Assembly (NCBI GenBank): GCA_024220505.1 | Contig: JAKZZE010000022.1 | Coordinates: 372,001 to 436,000 of the forward strand | DNA from: Rhizopus arrhizus | Taxonomy: Eukaryota; Mucoromycota; Mucoromycetes; Mucorales; Rhizopodaceae | DNA length: 64,000 nt | Reading direction: 5' to 3' | Shown here: piece by piece, positions 19,798 to 31,442 of the stretch | How positions within the stretch are numbered: position 1 is the first letter of the stretch | How the letters are laid out: the number at the start of each line of letters is the position of its first letter | The notes under the pieces: generated by a model | What the model was told of the DNA's origin: nothing | Databases searched by the model: none | Seen by the model: the letters and a program-made list of their open reading frames with translations, nothing else | Program-made: the position numbers and the translations under genes

Positions 19798-21292
19798 ATG
19801 TTTATAGGATATCTGCTACTAACAATAACGACTTTTTTCTTTTATCGTGCTGTTCAGCAAACCCACATTTTTGATATTGTGCTTAAACGAAATAATGGCT
19901 TGGACGAATGGATATCCAAGCAAATGAGCATTAGTTTTAAAACTATTCTTAAAAATATTCATCCCCCAGGTACCACTCGAGGTTTTCTTGCAGCCTCCCT
20001 CTCTACCTCTCATCCCGATTATTTTTATACTTGGACCAGAGACGCGGCTTTAGTAGTACGAGTTCTTTGCGATTTGCCCGAGACGGAGGATAACCTACTA
20101 AAAGACTATGTTGAATTTCAAGTTGATACCCAAAACACTCCTACTGTTTGCCAATGTTTAGGTGAACCCAAATTCAATCCTGACGGTTCTGCTTTTTCCG
20201 GTCCCTGGGGAAGGCCTCAAAACGATGGTCCAGCAGAAAGAGCCATTACATTCATGAAGATTATCAACCGACTCAAAGGAAAGCATGATGATTTTATAAA
20301 AAAAACTATCATGACAGCTCTTAAAAAAGATCTTGATTATACCGTCCGCGTTTGGGAAGAGCCGTGTTTTGACCTTTGGGAGGAGGTAAATGGCATACAT
20401 TTTTATACTTTAATGGTGATGCGCAGAGCTCTCATGGATGGCTATTACTTTTTTAACAATAAAAAGTATCAATCTACTGCTAATGACATTCAAAAAAGAC
20501 TGGAAACATTCTGGTCGCCAGAGGAGAACTACATCAGGGTTACACAAGATGAGCAATCGGGCGTAAATAAGACTTCTGGTTTAGATGTTTCTGTTTTATT
20601 AGCAGCAAGCACATTTTCTAGTATTGATGAAGGTAAGTTTTTTATCCTCAAGATAATTTGTTAAAGTCAAGATATTGATTATGGTTATTTTGTTTAGGCT
20701 TCTTTACTCCTGCTTCTGATAAGGTTATATATATTTTTTGTTTGGGTATCATAATTATTAACACATGTCTTTATAGATCCTTGCTACGGCAGCAGCCATA
20801 GAACGTGCGTTTTTAAATGTTTATTCAATCAACAAAGACTTGAAAACAGGTTTAGGAACTGCTATTGGTCGTTATCCCGAGGATGTCTATGATGGATACG
20901 AAAAATCCAAGGGGAATCCTTGGTTTTTAGCAACGGCTGCCTATGCTGAACTTTACTACCTAGCCATTGAAGAGTGGAAACAGAAAGGCATTGAAATCAA
21001 CAAAGTAAACAAGCCATTCTTTGAACGCATTGTTCCTTTTGACTATGGTACTTATGCTCCCAACAGCGATCAATGGCAACAAATCATATCCAAAGTGTCT
21101 ACGGAAGCAGACAAATTCTTGGCTACAGTCCAGTTCCATCAACAGACGAATGGATCTATGTCTGAGCAATTCAATCGTAATACAGGTCGTATGCAAGGTG
21201 CTAGAGATTTAACTTGGTCTCATGCTGCGTTTATTTCGGCTGTAAAAGCCAAAGAAGGATTACCCATTACTCCTGTGATCACATCTAAATAA
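19798..21292 (+). CDS. glycoside hydrolase family 15, glucoamylase-like
   Basis: Exons 19798-20632, 20698-20723 (26 nt) and 20777-21292 encode 458 residues. A hydrophobic N-terminus (residues about 2-18) is a signal peptide or anchor. The (alpha/alpha)6 barrel begins with the [12 protein letters not shown] block, followed by [16 protein letters not shown], carrying the catalytic acid, lies near residue 191, and [11 protein letters not shown], carrying the catalytic base, near 414, with DLTWSHAAF after it. The family releases glucose from the ends of starch or glycogen. There is no starch-binding domain, so soluble or intracellular/vacuolar glycogen is a possible substrate. The 26-nt middle exon is supported by phase and by the uninterrupted reading FFTPASDK. 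Confidence 0.93.
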
Positions 21293-21478
21293 ATCAATTC
21301 AAAGCATAAATTGTGTTACCATTCCTAATACTATTTTCTCAACATCCTACACAAAATGTATCTAGTAAGTTGAAAGCTGTGATTGAGGCATGACGAAATA
21401 AAATTAAGGGTGCTTGTAGTGTGAAGTTGTGTTTGTCTCCTCTTTTTTTTTTCTGCTTTCTTTAAATTTTGTTAAATT

Positions 21479-22426
21479 ATGAATTTCTCGATTGCAGATG
21501 TTTTTGAAGATTACATAGAAAGTAAATAAGAAAGTTGTAGAGATTAAGAATACAGTCTAAAAAATAAAGCATAGGTTTACAAAATCTACCTTTTGAAGTA
21601 GATCAAAATATGCAAGAATTAAGAAATATGGACGACGATTTGCAAAGTACAGCAAATTAGATGGAAATCAACTTTGAAATGCATACTCATAATCTAATTT
21701 ATTAGAATATAAAGAAGTTTATACAAAGAATAAGAAACTTTATATAAAACAATGCCGGTTATTGAACCCTGTCGATTTAGCACCTGCTCGTACGCAGATT
21801 GAAAAAGAGTTCAAGATAGCAATGCAGAAACAGGATCAGAAAATTGAATTGGCGATGAAAATGTATGATCTTGTATCACGGCATATTGAACGTCTTGATT
21901 CACAAGTATTAAAAACTGGAGTCAGTGAAGCGGATTGGGTACGATCGAGTGCAATGAGACAAAGTTCTTTAAACAATAGGAAGAGGCCATTATTTACAAA
22001 TATAACAGATGGACATAGAAAAAGGTAAAATAGAGGAGGACTATAGGTTTAAAAGTTGAAACAAATACCAACGTGTACTACAAATAGAATTCACCATTCT
22101 TCTCGACCCAATCCATCTATGATAGGTCAATCAGCAGCCTTAAATGAATCAGAAGTGGATCCGAATGAACCTATCTATTGCTATTGTAATCAAGTATCAT
22201 TTGGTGATATGATTGCTTGTGATGGAGAAAATGTAAGCTGTGAAAAAGTGCTTGCATGCGCCATTAGCAATTAACCACTTTTCAATAGTGCGAGAAAGAG
22301 TGGTTTCATTATGCCTGTGTTGGTCTAGTAGAACCACCTGTGGGAAAATGGTATTGCGATTATTGCAAATCAGAACAATACCAAGACAGCAGTAATAGTA
22401 GCAGCAGCAGTAGCGAAGAAGATTAG
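21479..22426 (+). CDS. ING-family chromatin reader with C-terminal PHD finger
   Basis: Five exons (21479-21521, 21575-21646, 21706-22024, 22088-22232, 22289-22426) give 238 residues. The N-terminal ING domain reads [20 protein letters not shown], then a long helix ([28 protein letters not shown]). A basic linker with RKRP leads to a complete C4HC3 PHD finger near residues 174-222 ([31 protein letters not shown]), and a Ser/Glu tail ends the protein. The PHD of ING proteins binds histone H3 trimethylated on Lys4. Relatives are Yng1, Yng2 and Pho23, subunits of acetyltransferase or deacetylase complexes. I cannot decide which one this is. The stop lies 56 nt from the stop of the convergent amidase. 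Confidence 0.92.
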
Positions 22427-22482
22427 ATATACATACAAAAATACCCCGTTCTCTCACTTTTATTATTATCTTTAATAACTCA

Positions 22483-24347
22483 TTATAAAATATTATCAGC
22501 GAACCAGTGTTCTTTTGGCCTTTCTCTTTCAACAGTAGGCAATCTTTCAATAGCCTTTGCAATTCTGCATAGCAAAGCTTCATTCCACCAAGAAGCCATG
22601 AATTGCAAGCCAATAGGCAAATCATTGTGATAGCCAACTGGGATGTTAACGGCCGGTATGCCTGTTAAATTGGCTAATACAGCATACACCATTGAAGAAA
22701 CGGTCAATTTTGAGTTCATCATACCATAAGACATTGCCTTTTCTGGAATCATGGGTGACAATATAGCGGTTGTAGGCGTTAGTATCAAGTCAATTCCTTG
22801 AACTTTAAAATATCTAGACAAATGATTCATCATTCTAGTACGCACTTGTTGAGCGCGTATATAATCTCTTGCTTCAAGTGCACCTGCAACAACAGACATA
22901 ATTCTTGTGTAGGCAAGGAACGAAGAACGTTTATGTGAAAACTTTGAAGCAAAATTAGACATCTCACTGCAGATGGTAACAGTATGAGCTTTGAGATACA
23001 AATTGAAAAAGAATAAATGAGTATTAAGAATAAAACATGTAAATCGTAATTTACCAGTATGAGCAAGTTCTAGATCAGGTATGTCAATCTCAACAATTCG
23101 TGCTCCTAGTTGCTTTAAATAAGTCTGCACTTGATCAAACTTTTCTAAAATAGCCATTTCGTTAGATAGTTTATTCCATTCAGGAACGACTGCTATCGTA
23201 AGATCCGATAAATTGCTGCATTTGTCATAATCTGCTAGAGATACAGAGGGTTGTTGAAGAGTGTAAGGGTCTTTTGGATCTGGCCCAGCGATGACACTGT
23301 AAGCAATAGCCATATCATCCGCAGTGGCAGCAATCGGACCATAGGATCCTAGCGAGGGATCAAGTGTTGCTCCACCAAATGCAGAAACACGGCCCCAGGT
23401 TGTTTTTAAACCATATAAACCGCAAAATGCAGAAGGAATTCGAATAGATCCACCTCCATCTGCGCCAATCGTAAAAGGAAAAAGCCCAGCTGCTACAGAT
23501 CCGCTACAGCCACCGCTAGACCCTCCGCATGAATGAAGGACTTTCTTGTAGGGATTCTTTGGAATACCTGTGTTTGGGTTGACAGTGAATGTGTCCCATC
23601 CAAGCTCATTCATGACAGTAGAACCAACGACAATAGCACCAGACTTTTTTAGCTTTGCTACTATTGTTGAGTCTTGCAGAGCAGGCTTTTCGTCATTAAT
23701 AAAGCTAGTACCTGACTTAGTTTCCAAGCCTTGAATGTCTACTTCCTCCTTCACTGCAACAAAAACACCATCTAGCTGACTTAATGGATTTTTTGACTTG
23801 TATCTCAAAGTCGATTGTTCAGCTTGTTGTAATATATCGCTTGATAAGAAGCGCATATAGTTCATTGATTTGCTAGCCTCAAGTTTAACAAGCAAAGATT
23901 CAGCAACTTTTGTAGGCGTCGTTTCAAAGTTTGTGTAAGCATTGTGAAAATCCCAGAAGGATAAGAAGGGTGACACACTCTTATGTTCAGGATTTAGCTT
24001 GACTAAAGGCTAAATAAATGGTTTTAGTCATAGTGTTTATACATAGTCTCTATTAAAAACTATACTTCATCCAAGTTTGTATTTCGATGTATTTCATCAA
24101 GAGCTATCGGCACCATAGTAGGATGATCTTCAATATCATCATATTTTCTCAATTTTAATAAACCAGCATCAGCAGCAAGTTTTTGATTTAACAAAGGCGT
24201 ATATTCAACTGCATTTGCAGCTGCTAATAAATTCCAACCATACAGCTCAGGTGCTTTTATATCTACACGATTCTTTTAAAAAACATATTAAATTAAACTA
24301 GACTAAATACAATTAAATTAGTTGCTTACTGCTTTATTTTGATGCAT
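22483..24347 (-). CDS. amidase-signature enzyme
   Basis: Exons 24347-24330 (18 nt), 24272-24066, 24009-23055 and 22988-22483 give about 561 residues. The amidase-signature Ser-Ser-Lys triad is visible: Lys in FVAVKEEVDIQG, cis-Ser in SCGGSSGGCSGS, and the nucleophile in GADGGGSIRIPSAFCGLYGLKTT. The C-terminal GIPAVNIPVGYHNDLPIGLQFM block is also typical. The family hydrolyses amides such as fatty-acid amides, acetamide or indole-acetamide; the substrate here is unknown. The last intron (22989-23054) is 66 nt and free of in-frame stops, so unspliced mRNA would still be translated with a 22-residue insertion. The first exon encodes only six residues (MHQNKA). Confidence 0.9.
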
Positions 24348-24474
24348 TTTATAAATAAAAAGAATAAAAAAAAAGGAATGCACACGGACTCATGCGCTTT
24401 TTTTTTTTTGTTTTTTTTTTTGCAAAAAGTAGACTCCGAAAATTGCTTACTCAAAATCAAATAAAATGGGATTG

Positions 24475-24888
24475 TTATTGCTTCATGATGTGGTGTATAG
24501 CTAATGGGCTATCCAATATTTCAGGAATAGTCTCTAATTGACTAAAATAAACAGGTAAAGATCCTTTTCTTTGCCTGCCTTCTGTTTGTGGTGAATTTGG
24601 TGTTTGAATCATTGAAATACTACGTTTGTACCTAATAGCAGGTTGCAAAGACAAGGTAGTTTCAATACATTGGGCTAACAAATTCTGTGAAGCAATATGA
24701 TTTCTTTCATCTTGCTGCGATTGTTTCAAATTTTTCTTGTTTTTCTTATTTATCAAAGACCACTGAAAACACAAATATTTATTGTTTCTTCTTTCTTGCG
24801 TATCTTCTTTACGTGAATCCTTCTTCTTGAATAAAGCAAGGTTTCTAAAGTACATAAATGTATAAAAGAAAAATGAAAGAGAGAACAA
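24475..24888 (-). CDS. possible small gene, C-terminal part only
   Basis: An open frame whose last 80 codons look protein-like (NLLAQCIETTLSLQPAIRY, MIQTPNSPQTEGRQRKG, YFSQLETIPEILDSP). The 5' structure is unclear. There is an acceptor-like TTTAG at about 24845 and a possible 50-nt intron at about 24765-24814, and the reading frame upstream cannot be settled. No known domain is recognised. It lies just 5' of the amidase on the same strand, separated by about 130 nt of poly(T)-rich sequence. It may be a short regulatory protein or a chance frame. Confidence 0.35.
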   Translation of the reverse strand: MFSLSFFFYTFMYFRNLALFKKKDSRKEDTQERRNNKYLCFQWSLINKKNKKNLKQSQQDERNHIASQNLLAQCIETTLSLQPAIRYKRSISMIQTPNSPQTEGRQRKGSLPVYFSQLETIPEILDSPLAIHHIMKQ

Positions 24889-25048
24889 AACACATTGTTG
24901 TCAAAATAAAAGGATGTTGCTTCTTTGTCAAAAGGCCACTTTTTAAATACCGATAGTCATTTTTAAACAGGCAAAGAAAAAAAAAACTATTGCTCTCAGG
25001 AAAAAATGCAAGAATAAGCTTGATGTTAGATTTAACTTCAGTGATCAC

Positions 25049-26119
25049 TATTCTTGTAATTATTAAATAGCGAAAGTCTGTAAAAGCTAGTTTTAAAAAA
25101 GCTTATTCTATACAAATGTATATCGGACATTTAAATTAGCAAGGGCTTTTTTAATGTAGTACTAAAGTGTGAGTAAAGGATAGCATATACAATGAATGTA
25201 GCATGCATATGTTATGGAAGATACTTGGTATATTTACTATCCAGAGAATAATCTTAAAAATATCAAAGATTATTTAAGGTATTTTGGTAAGAAATGAAAG
25301 AAACAACTGTCTTTTATAAATGATGTTATTTTTGTTGAATTTGAACAAATTCTTTTGCTCTATTTTCCTTTTTCGAATAATGAAGACTTGCTAAAAAAAT
25401 TAAAACAATAGCAATATATCTAATGTCATTCTATTGCTTTCACCCTTTCTGAATAGCATTGGTTTGTTATCACTTTATTTACAAATGAATTGTATTGTGG
25501 AATGGAAGTAGAAGAAGGGGAGAGAAAACTTTAAATACACATTCTCTAGAGTTCTAAAAAAGGTAAAATCTTGATTGTTTTCATTAAAATATTCTTGTCT
25601 ATTTGATCTCTCACTGAATATTCTCTTACGTTTCCAATTCTAATAATAATTTGAAACCAGTTACAAACCCTTTTGACATTGTTGTACATATTTATTAGAT
25701 GTGCTTAGTACAAATGAAGTCTTAAAGTCACTATAAAATTAAGGAGAAGGGTTCGATCATTTAATCGATCTATTGTACTCACAATTTACTTATCTTTTCA
25801 GTCTTTGTATTCAGATAGCCAATGAAGTTTTAGGCAAGAAGCATTTAAACTAAAGATTCAAGTCTAATAACAATAACAATAATCATAAAGGATGTCAAAT
25901 GCTCATTAGAAGTGGCTTATAAACCAATCAGACATGAAGAGTTTCATTTTCGGGAGAATAAAAAAAAAGGCTATAAAAGGTGTGTGCATGAGATAAAGAG
26001 GAAGAGGAAGAGAGATAAAAAGGCAACAGTTGCTCTTTCCCTCTTTTTTTTATTATTACTCTTTTAATAAATAAAAAAGAAAGTAAAAATTTCTTATTTA
26101 TATACGGCAAAGCAACAGT
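25049..26119. other. intergenic, promoter side of the 7TM-RGS gene
   Basis: AT-rich with no gene seen. A TATA-like element (TATAAAAG) lies at 25972-25979, followed by purine-rich sequence. The last 140 nt are probably the leader of the RGS gene. Confidence 0.4.
25972..25979 (+). promoter_or_regulatory. TATA box-like element
   Basis: TATAAAAG lies 141 nt before the ATG of the 7TM-RGS gene. Position and match are good, but the transcription start is unknown. Confidence 0.45.
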
Positions 26120-27886
26120 ATGCTATATGCCTTTGATCCACTTCCAGCATGTAATGACCCTATAACATTACAAGAACAGTTTTTATCAAATAACTTGACA
26201 TTAGACGATTGCTTGGCTCAAAGAAGAAAATTCATTTCTGGTAGAATTTACTTTGCTGCGACAATCTTTAATGCTTTTTTTATTATAATCACAACACTCT
26301 TATATATTTTTTGTGCATTAGATCCTTCAAAAAATCGTGGATCTTCATCATCTATTGAATTGCATTCCAAAGGTCGTCTGCAGTTGGTATGGAAAAGATA
26401 TTCTTTACAGAAAAAGTCAATCGCCTGTGCAACTTTGGGAGCAGTTGGACATTTAATATTCAGCACATGTGTATTTGCGGCTCAGGCATTCAATCCACTT
26501 TTTGCTTGTTATTTTATGTTGTATGGTACAGTCATTGGTTTTTATACTTGGATGTTTGCTTTTTGTACAAGAGCTTATCGACTTCGATATCTTTATCGAA
26601 TCAATCAATTCAAAGTCAAATATTCACGAATGTCAGACGAAGAAAAGCTATCGCACCTAAAGGATAAGACATATAGGTGGTACGTGACACATAACCAAAA
26701 GGACCTTGGGAAAGTCTTACGAAAGCCATTTTTGATTTATGCCATGTCTTTAATACTCATTCTTGCAATTACTGTTCCATCACAACAGCACGCAATTCAA
26801 GTATTGCATCGATGCGATCCTAGTTGGGGTGCATGTATTTTGCTTGGTATGTTTGGTTTCTTTATTGCTATCCTCACACCTTCTATCACCTACCTTCTCA
26901 GAGATAATCCAGATGCTCATGGTATCCGAACAGAACTTTGGATCATTGCTTTCATTGGATTTCCACTATTTTTGCTTTATACCATCTTCTTCTTCAAACT
27001 ATCTCCTTTACAATCAAATGCGAAATTATATATGCATAGAGTCTTTGCACCCGCCAATTGTGTCTTATTTTTCACCGCTTTCGCTCATATGATATCTATT
27101 GTAGTCCCTTTATTACAATATATTCCTATTCGTATCCGTGTACCAAAGTATTTTTTCAAAAAACGCAATTTTCGTACAAATAGCTCCACTGAAAATTTCG
27201 ACATTGGAAGATTGGCGCCTAGACAAGTATCATCCTTATCAGCACCGCTCGAGTTAACAATGGAATGTTTGGAACGTACCTTGATGGACCCTTACATGAT
27301 GAGTCAACTTCAAGAATACGCTATTCGAGACTTTAGTTCTGAAAATTTGTTATTTTATGAAAAACTTTTGCAATTAGAAGAAAAAGTGAAGAATGAAGCT
27401 TGGCGGTCAAATAATCAAACTAGCACTCGGACCAACTCACATTCAATAGCCAGTAGTCAGTCCGACACACATTCAATACCAGAAAAGGATATTTTGACAT
27501 ATCCCATTCCAGAAAAGTTATTAACAGAGAGCATTGAATTATATGAAAGCTTCATTCGAGAAAATGCATCATTTCAGGTGAACATATCTTATAAGGCCCG
27601 CACCACCATAGACCAAGCCTTCCAAGAACTCTATAGAAAATACCCACGTCTAATACCCCACAAAAATCGTTCCCAAAAACAGCCTGATTGCTTATATAAT
27701 ACAATGATACCCCTTTGGGATGAAATTGGGAATCCATCCCGTAATGGAAACTGTGAACAAGTAAAAGATATGAATGGTGATATACCAATGAATATAACCC
27801 TTGGGCTCTTTGAAACGGCTCGAGTGGAAGTATGTTGGAATGTATTTAATAGTGTCTATCCAAAATTAATAGAACAGAACGGCTAA
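26120..27886 (+). CDS. seven-transmembrane protein with C-terminal RGS domain
   Basis: A single-exon frame of 588 residues. About seven hydrophobic segments lie between residues 45 and 345 (IYFAATIFNAFFIIITTLLY, FACYFMLYGTVIGFYTWMF and later ones). A cytoplasmic part follows, with an RGS fold split around a Ser/Thr-rich insert. The first half starts near residue 376 (LELTMECLERTLMDPYMM, then FSSENLLFYEKLLQLEE). The second half starts near 470 (LYESFIRENASFQVNIS, then DQAFQELYRKYPRL). RGS domains speed GTP hydrolysis by G-alpha subunits, and the receptor-like part may sense a ligand. The arrangement recalls plant AtRGS1 and several fungal proteins. Poly(A)-signal-like AATAAAAATAAAA follows at about 28005. 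Confidence 0.9.
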   Translation: MLYAFDPLPACNDPITLQEQFLSNNLTLDDCLAQRRKFISGRIYFAATIFNAFFIIITTLLYIFCALDPSKNRGSSSSIELHSKGRLQLVWKRYSLQKKSIACATLGAVGHLIFSTCVFAAQAFNPLFACYFMLYGTVIGFYTWMFAFCTRAYRLRYLYRINQFKVKYSRMSDEEKLSHLKDKTYRWYVTHNQKDLGKVLRKPFLIYAMSLILILAITVPSQQHAIQVLHRCDPSWGACILLGMFGFFIAILTPSITYLLRDNPDAHGIRTELWIIAFIGFPLFLLYTIFFFKLSPLQSNAKLYMHRVFAPANCVLFFTAFAHMISIVVPLLQYIPIRIRVPKYFFKKRNFRTNSSTENFDIGRLAPRQVSSLSAPLELTMECLERTLMDPYMMSQLQEYAIRDFSSENLLFYEKLLQLEEKVKNEAWRSNNQTSTRTNSHSIASSQSDTHSIPEKDILTYPIPEKLLTESIELYESFIRENASFQVNISYKARTTIDQAFQELYRKYPRLIPHKNRSQKQPDCLYNTMIPLWDEIGNPSRNGNCEQVKDMNGDIPMNITLGLFETARVEVCWNVFNSVYPKLIEQNG

Positions 27887-28873
27887 GTAATTGCTTGTTC
27901 TTTTGTACTATTCTTTTTGCTTTTGTATTTTTATAAAATTGTTACATTGGCTATTCTCCAGCCTAGAAGCTAGGATATTGCCTATATCTGTGTTTACATA
28001 TTTTTAATAAAAATAAAATACATTTAAGAATCCTCTTCAAAAATGATAACTTTTTTAATTCATTAACGCAGTAACAATAACGATTATTAAAAAACTGGAA
28101 TTGCTATACACTCCTTTCACAAAAAAAAAAAAAAAAAAAAAAAAAAACAGGGTTTAGAATATTGTAACGCCATATAACCTTACAATTCGTCGAATTTGAG
28201 GATACATTCTGTTAGAAACGTCTAAAATTCCATAAGCTGTTGTTGCTTTAATTCTGCTTGTAGCGCTGAAACCTATCACATATGATTAAAAACAGTAGTA
28301 ACCGTTATCCAAAGTATAAAGTTTCCAAAGACGTATCTAATTAAACATTTATATATTAGTTGAACGAAAGTAACCAATTATGAAACAAAGTCGGTTTTCT
28401 TTCTATTGAAACCAAGCTCTGGAAGTTAGAGCCAGGGACTTCAAATAATAACAGACATAAAAGAAACGTGAAGTTATTTGGTTAACCAACAAAAAGTTGT
28501 ATCAATCAACTATCAAAAATATTCCATGTAAGAGTGTTTTGCTTAGGATTTAAATTTCATAAAGCTCTTAAAACAATTAAAAATCATGAAATTTTGTTTT
28601 GTTGCTTTCTTCATTTATGAATTCCTTGAATTAGAAATTAATGATGAATAGTTCAAAAAGATAATTGAGCAAAATCACTAAGAATAAATTGACATGAATG
28701 CGCGAAATTCTAAGCAGCCGAGTGTTGTCTAATCTTTGCTTCCAAAATAAACCTGATCTCTAGTGTATGATTCTATGTTCTAAACAAAACTCATGTGTCC
28801 AATCGTGACAAAATTTGTGTCGAATATTTACACTTTTATTTCAAACAAACCACTTGATAAAACTGTAGCATGA
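27887..28873. other. intergenic between convergent RGS and eL43 genes
   Basis: No gene seen. It has a poly(A) run at 28122-28146. A small imperfect hairpin (GCTCTGGAAGTTAGAGC) lies near 28422. Nothing matches a tRNA or a snoRNA convincingly. Confidence 0.4.
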
Positions 28874-29255
28874 TTAGATTTCGGCGAGTTCACGAAGACG
28901 ACGAACAGTGGAGCGAACAGTAGCAGCAGCAGTAGTGCTATTTGAAAAATTAGTTAAATTTATACATTGCACACCAGTAAAACTTACGAGACAGTATAAG
29001 CACCACCAGCCAAGGTCTTCTTACAGCCCTTACACTTCCAGATACCAACAGCAGTACGCTTAACGGCATCCTTACCACAGAAGGTGCAAGTGTATGTGGC
29101 GTGTTGAGTGATTTCCATCTTCTTTACAGTCTTTCTGAGAGAAGCACCATAACGAGTACCGTATTTACCGGTGATTCCGACCTTCTTAGTACGCTTGGCC
29201 TTTTATAAAATGTTAGACGGATTACTTTTTGGATGGATGTATTTTACTATACCAT
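28874..29255 (-). CDS. RPL43: 60S ribosomal protein eL43 (L37a/L43)
   Basis: Exons 29255-29253, 29199-28988 and 28937-28874 give 92 residues, exactly the family length. The protein reads [20 protein letters not shown], with a four-cysteine zinc ribbon (CTFCGK and CKGCKK) and the C-terminal RRLRELAEI. It is a component of the large ribosomal subunit. The first exon holds the ATG and nothing else. The GT donor follows at once (ATG|GTATAG), a known layout in ribosomal protein genes that leaves the start codon dependent on splicing. The promoter region up to 29596 is shared with the divergent Kelch-BTB gene. Confidence 0.95.
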
Positions 29256-29596
29256 ATTAAATGGATTATATGGAAAAAGGAGGGGGAATGCTTGATTATG
29301 CTGCCATACTGTTCATTACTTTTTCCAACCGAGACCTCAATAGAACCACTGTTTCATCCTGTGGACCGGACAATGACGTATTAAAAAAAATCAATGCATA
29401 TGATTGGCCCAATGCAAGCTTTCAAAAAAAATAGCTTTTTATGGTTTGTCTTTCTTTTCTTGTACAAATATTTAAAGTATTAAAAATATATTTTATTAAA
29501 CCTGCCAAGTAATAAGCGAAGAATCACTACTCTTTTGGAGATTTTTTTGTGCTATATTTGATCAAGCATTTTTTATCTTTGCATAAAACTATTAAA
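29256..29596. other. divergent promoter region, RPL43 and Kelch-BTB
   Basis: No gene seen in 341 nt. It should hold both promoters. No TATA box is obvious on the RPL43 side. Confidence 0.4.
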
Positions 29597-31306
29597 ATGA
29601 ACAGTCCTCATCCAAATTCACCTCATGTAACCATTCCTTCAAGAGATCGTACACCTTCTTCAAATGGTTCACCTATGATAGAGTATTCTCAACCTATTCG
29701 AACCACTGGCGAAAGGCTTGCTTCTCTTGTTGGGGCTTCTCTCACAACAGTTGGTGATACTGTTTATGTCTTTGGTGGTTTTGATCAATATAGCGATGAC
29801 ATTTTTAATAAGTTATATAAACTTGAGTATAAAGAAACATGTCACTGGACACAAGTGATTTATACAAAAGGCGAACCACCTTCTAAACGTCATGATCATT
29901 CAGCCACTTTATGGAATGGTGACAAATTGATTATTTTTGGTGGAAATTCCGAAGAAGACAAATACTTTAATGACATTGTAATCCTGGACTTGAACACCAT
30001 GACATGGCACCACCCAGAGACTCATGGGCTACTTCCAGAAGGAAGAATTAGACATTCAGCCACAATTTTCGAAGACAAACTCTATATTGCAGGAGGAATC
30101 TATGCAGGCTCTTCGGCTTCTTTTGCCGATACATTGCTTATTTTAAACCTGCTTACATGGGAATGGGAGCAACCACTGCCATTTGCTCGAAGAGTACAGC
30201 ATATGAGTTTTGTATATAACAAGAAACTGTATGTTTATGGTGGATTGCGAGAAGATATGAGTCGATCGAATGATTTAACATTTATTGATTTATGCAAACC
30301 AGAAAATATTACGCAGTTGGATATTACCTCGAGTGCTTCACCCTCACTTTTATTTGGCCAACGCTTTGCACAATTATGTGATGACCAGTTGGTCGTCTTA
30401 GTAACTGTACCTTTTAGAGAAGCTGTTATTAATGTTCCAACGACGGGTTTGTGGACATTGGATTTATCATGTATGCAGTGGCAGTGTCGGGAATTAGGCG
30501 CACGCTACGAAACCTGCAGCTGGCACTGTTTCTCTATGACAGAAAATGATAGACACTTTTATTTGTTTGGTACAAATGAAGATGAGCCTGAGGAATTTTA
30601 CTCGATGGTATTACGAGTTGATTTAGAAGAGGTTGGTGTCATTCCTGTGCCTCCTCCACTGTTAGGAAAAGACCTATTAAGATTATTAGACGAGAAAAAG
30701 AAAGGACAAGAAGCCAACTTTACCATTTGTTCATCCATTGACCCTGATGATCCTGGCATTCCTGTACATCGTCTAATATTGTTAGCACGCTGGCCTTATT
30801 TTGTAAATCTGTGGGATTCGGGTATGTCAGAAACGGTAAATAATAAAATTGCTATAGCCGAACCCATTTCAACACTCAGAGGATTTGTGAAATACTTGTA
30901 CTCAGATTCAATAGAAAATGAAAACGATTTTTCAACAGAACTGGTTTCTGATTTATTAGTAATGGCCCATGTATATATGGCACCAAGACTATCTGCGTTG
31001 TGTATCAGAAGACTATTCAAAGAAATAGATATTGAAACAGCAAGTAAAATATATCACAGTTCAAGTTTATCAGAACAAAAAGGATTACAACAAGCTGCTT
31101 TGAATTATATTTTTCAGCATTTTGGAGCTGTCTCTCATACAACAGGATTTCGTCTACTCCCAAGACCAATTTTATTCCAAATATGGGATTATATGCCTGA
31201 AAACGCATCGATTGTCGATAGAGGACAAGATTCACAACATAGTAATATAATTAATAATGAACAAAGAAATGAAGAAGATGAAGAAGATTTTGATATGGAA
31301 GACTAA
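29597..31306 (+). CDS. Kelch-repeat protein with C-terminal BTB domain
   Basis: One exon. I prefer the ATG at 29597 (569 residues, MNSPHPNSPHV); a frame extension upstream to 29549 starts with a non-ATG codon. Kelch repeats span about residues 40-350, with GG doublets in VYVFGGFDQY, LIIFGGNSEED, LYIAGGIYAG and LYVYGGLRED. A BTB/POZ domain follows near residues 390-470 (ANFTICSSIDPD, PVHRLILLARWPYF, LRGFVKYLYSD), and then a BACK-like helical part. Proteins of this kind serve as substrate adaptors of cullin-3 ubiquitin ligases; in fungi the order Kelch-then-BTB is common. The C-terminus is strongly acidic. It lies tandem to HSP90, 261 nt upstream of its ATG. Confidence 0.88.
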   Translation: MNSPHPNSPHVTIPSRDRTPSSNGSPMIEYSQPIRTTGERLASLVGASLTTVGDTVYVFGGFDQYSDDIFNKLYKLEYKETCHWTQVIYTKGEPPSKRHDHSATLWNGDKLIIFGGNSEEDKYFNDIVILDLNTMTWHHPETHGLLPEGRIRHSATIFEDKLYIAGGIYAGSSASFADTLLILNLLTWEWEQPLPFARRVQHMSFVYNKKLYVYGGLREDMSRSNDLTFIDLCKPENITQLDITSSASPSLLFGQRFAQLCDDQLVVLVTVPFREAVINVPTTGLWTLDLSCMQWQCRELGARYETCSWHCFSMTENDRHFYLFGTNEDEPEEFYSMVLRVDLEEVGVIPVPPPLLGKDLLRLLDEKKKGQEANFTICSSIDPDDPGIPVHRLILLARWPYFVNLWDSGMSETVNNKIAIAEPISTLRGFVKYLYSDSIENENDFSTELVSDLLVMAHVYMAPRLSALCIRRLFKEIDIETASKIYHSSSLSEQKGLQQAALNYIFQHFGAVSHTTGFRLLPRPILFQIWDYMPENASIVDRGQDSQHSNIINNEQRNEEDEEDFDMED

Positions 31307-31442
31307 TGCAAATACTAATACAATAAAGACTGCACATAGGCACAATTACCAACTATGTAACCCAAAGAATATTCTTTTTCTTTCTATTTACCCAATGAGG
31401 CAATTTTTTTTATTGTATAGAACAAATATTTTAAATTCAGAT

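Noticed and set aside
25747..25775. tRNA T-arm-like GGTTCGATC
   Set aside because: No acceptor, D or anticodon arms can be placed around it.
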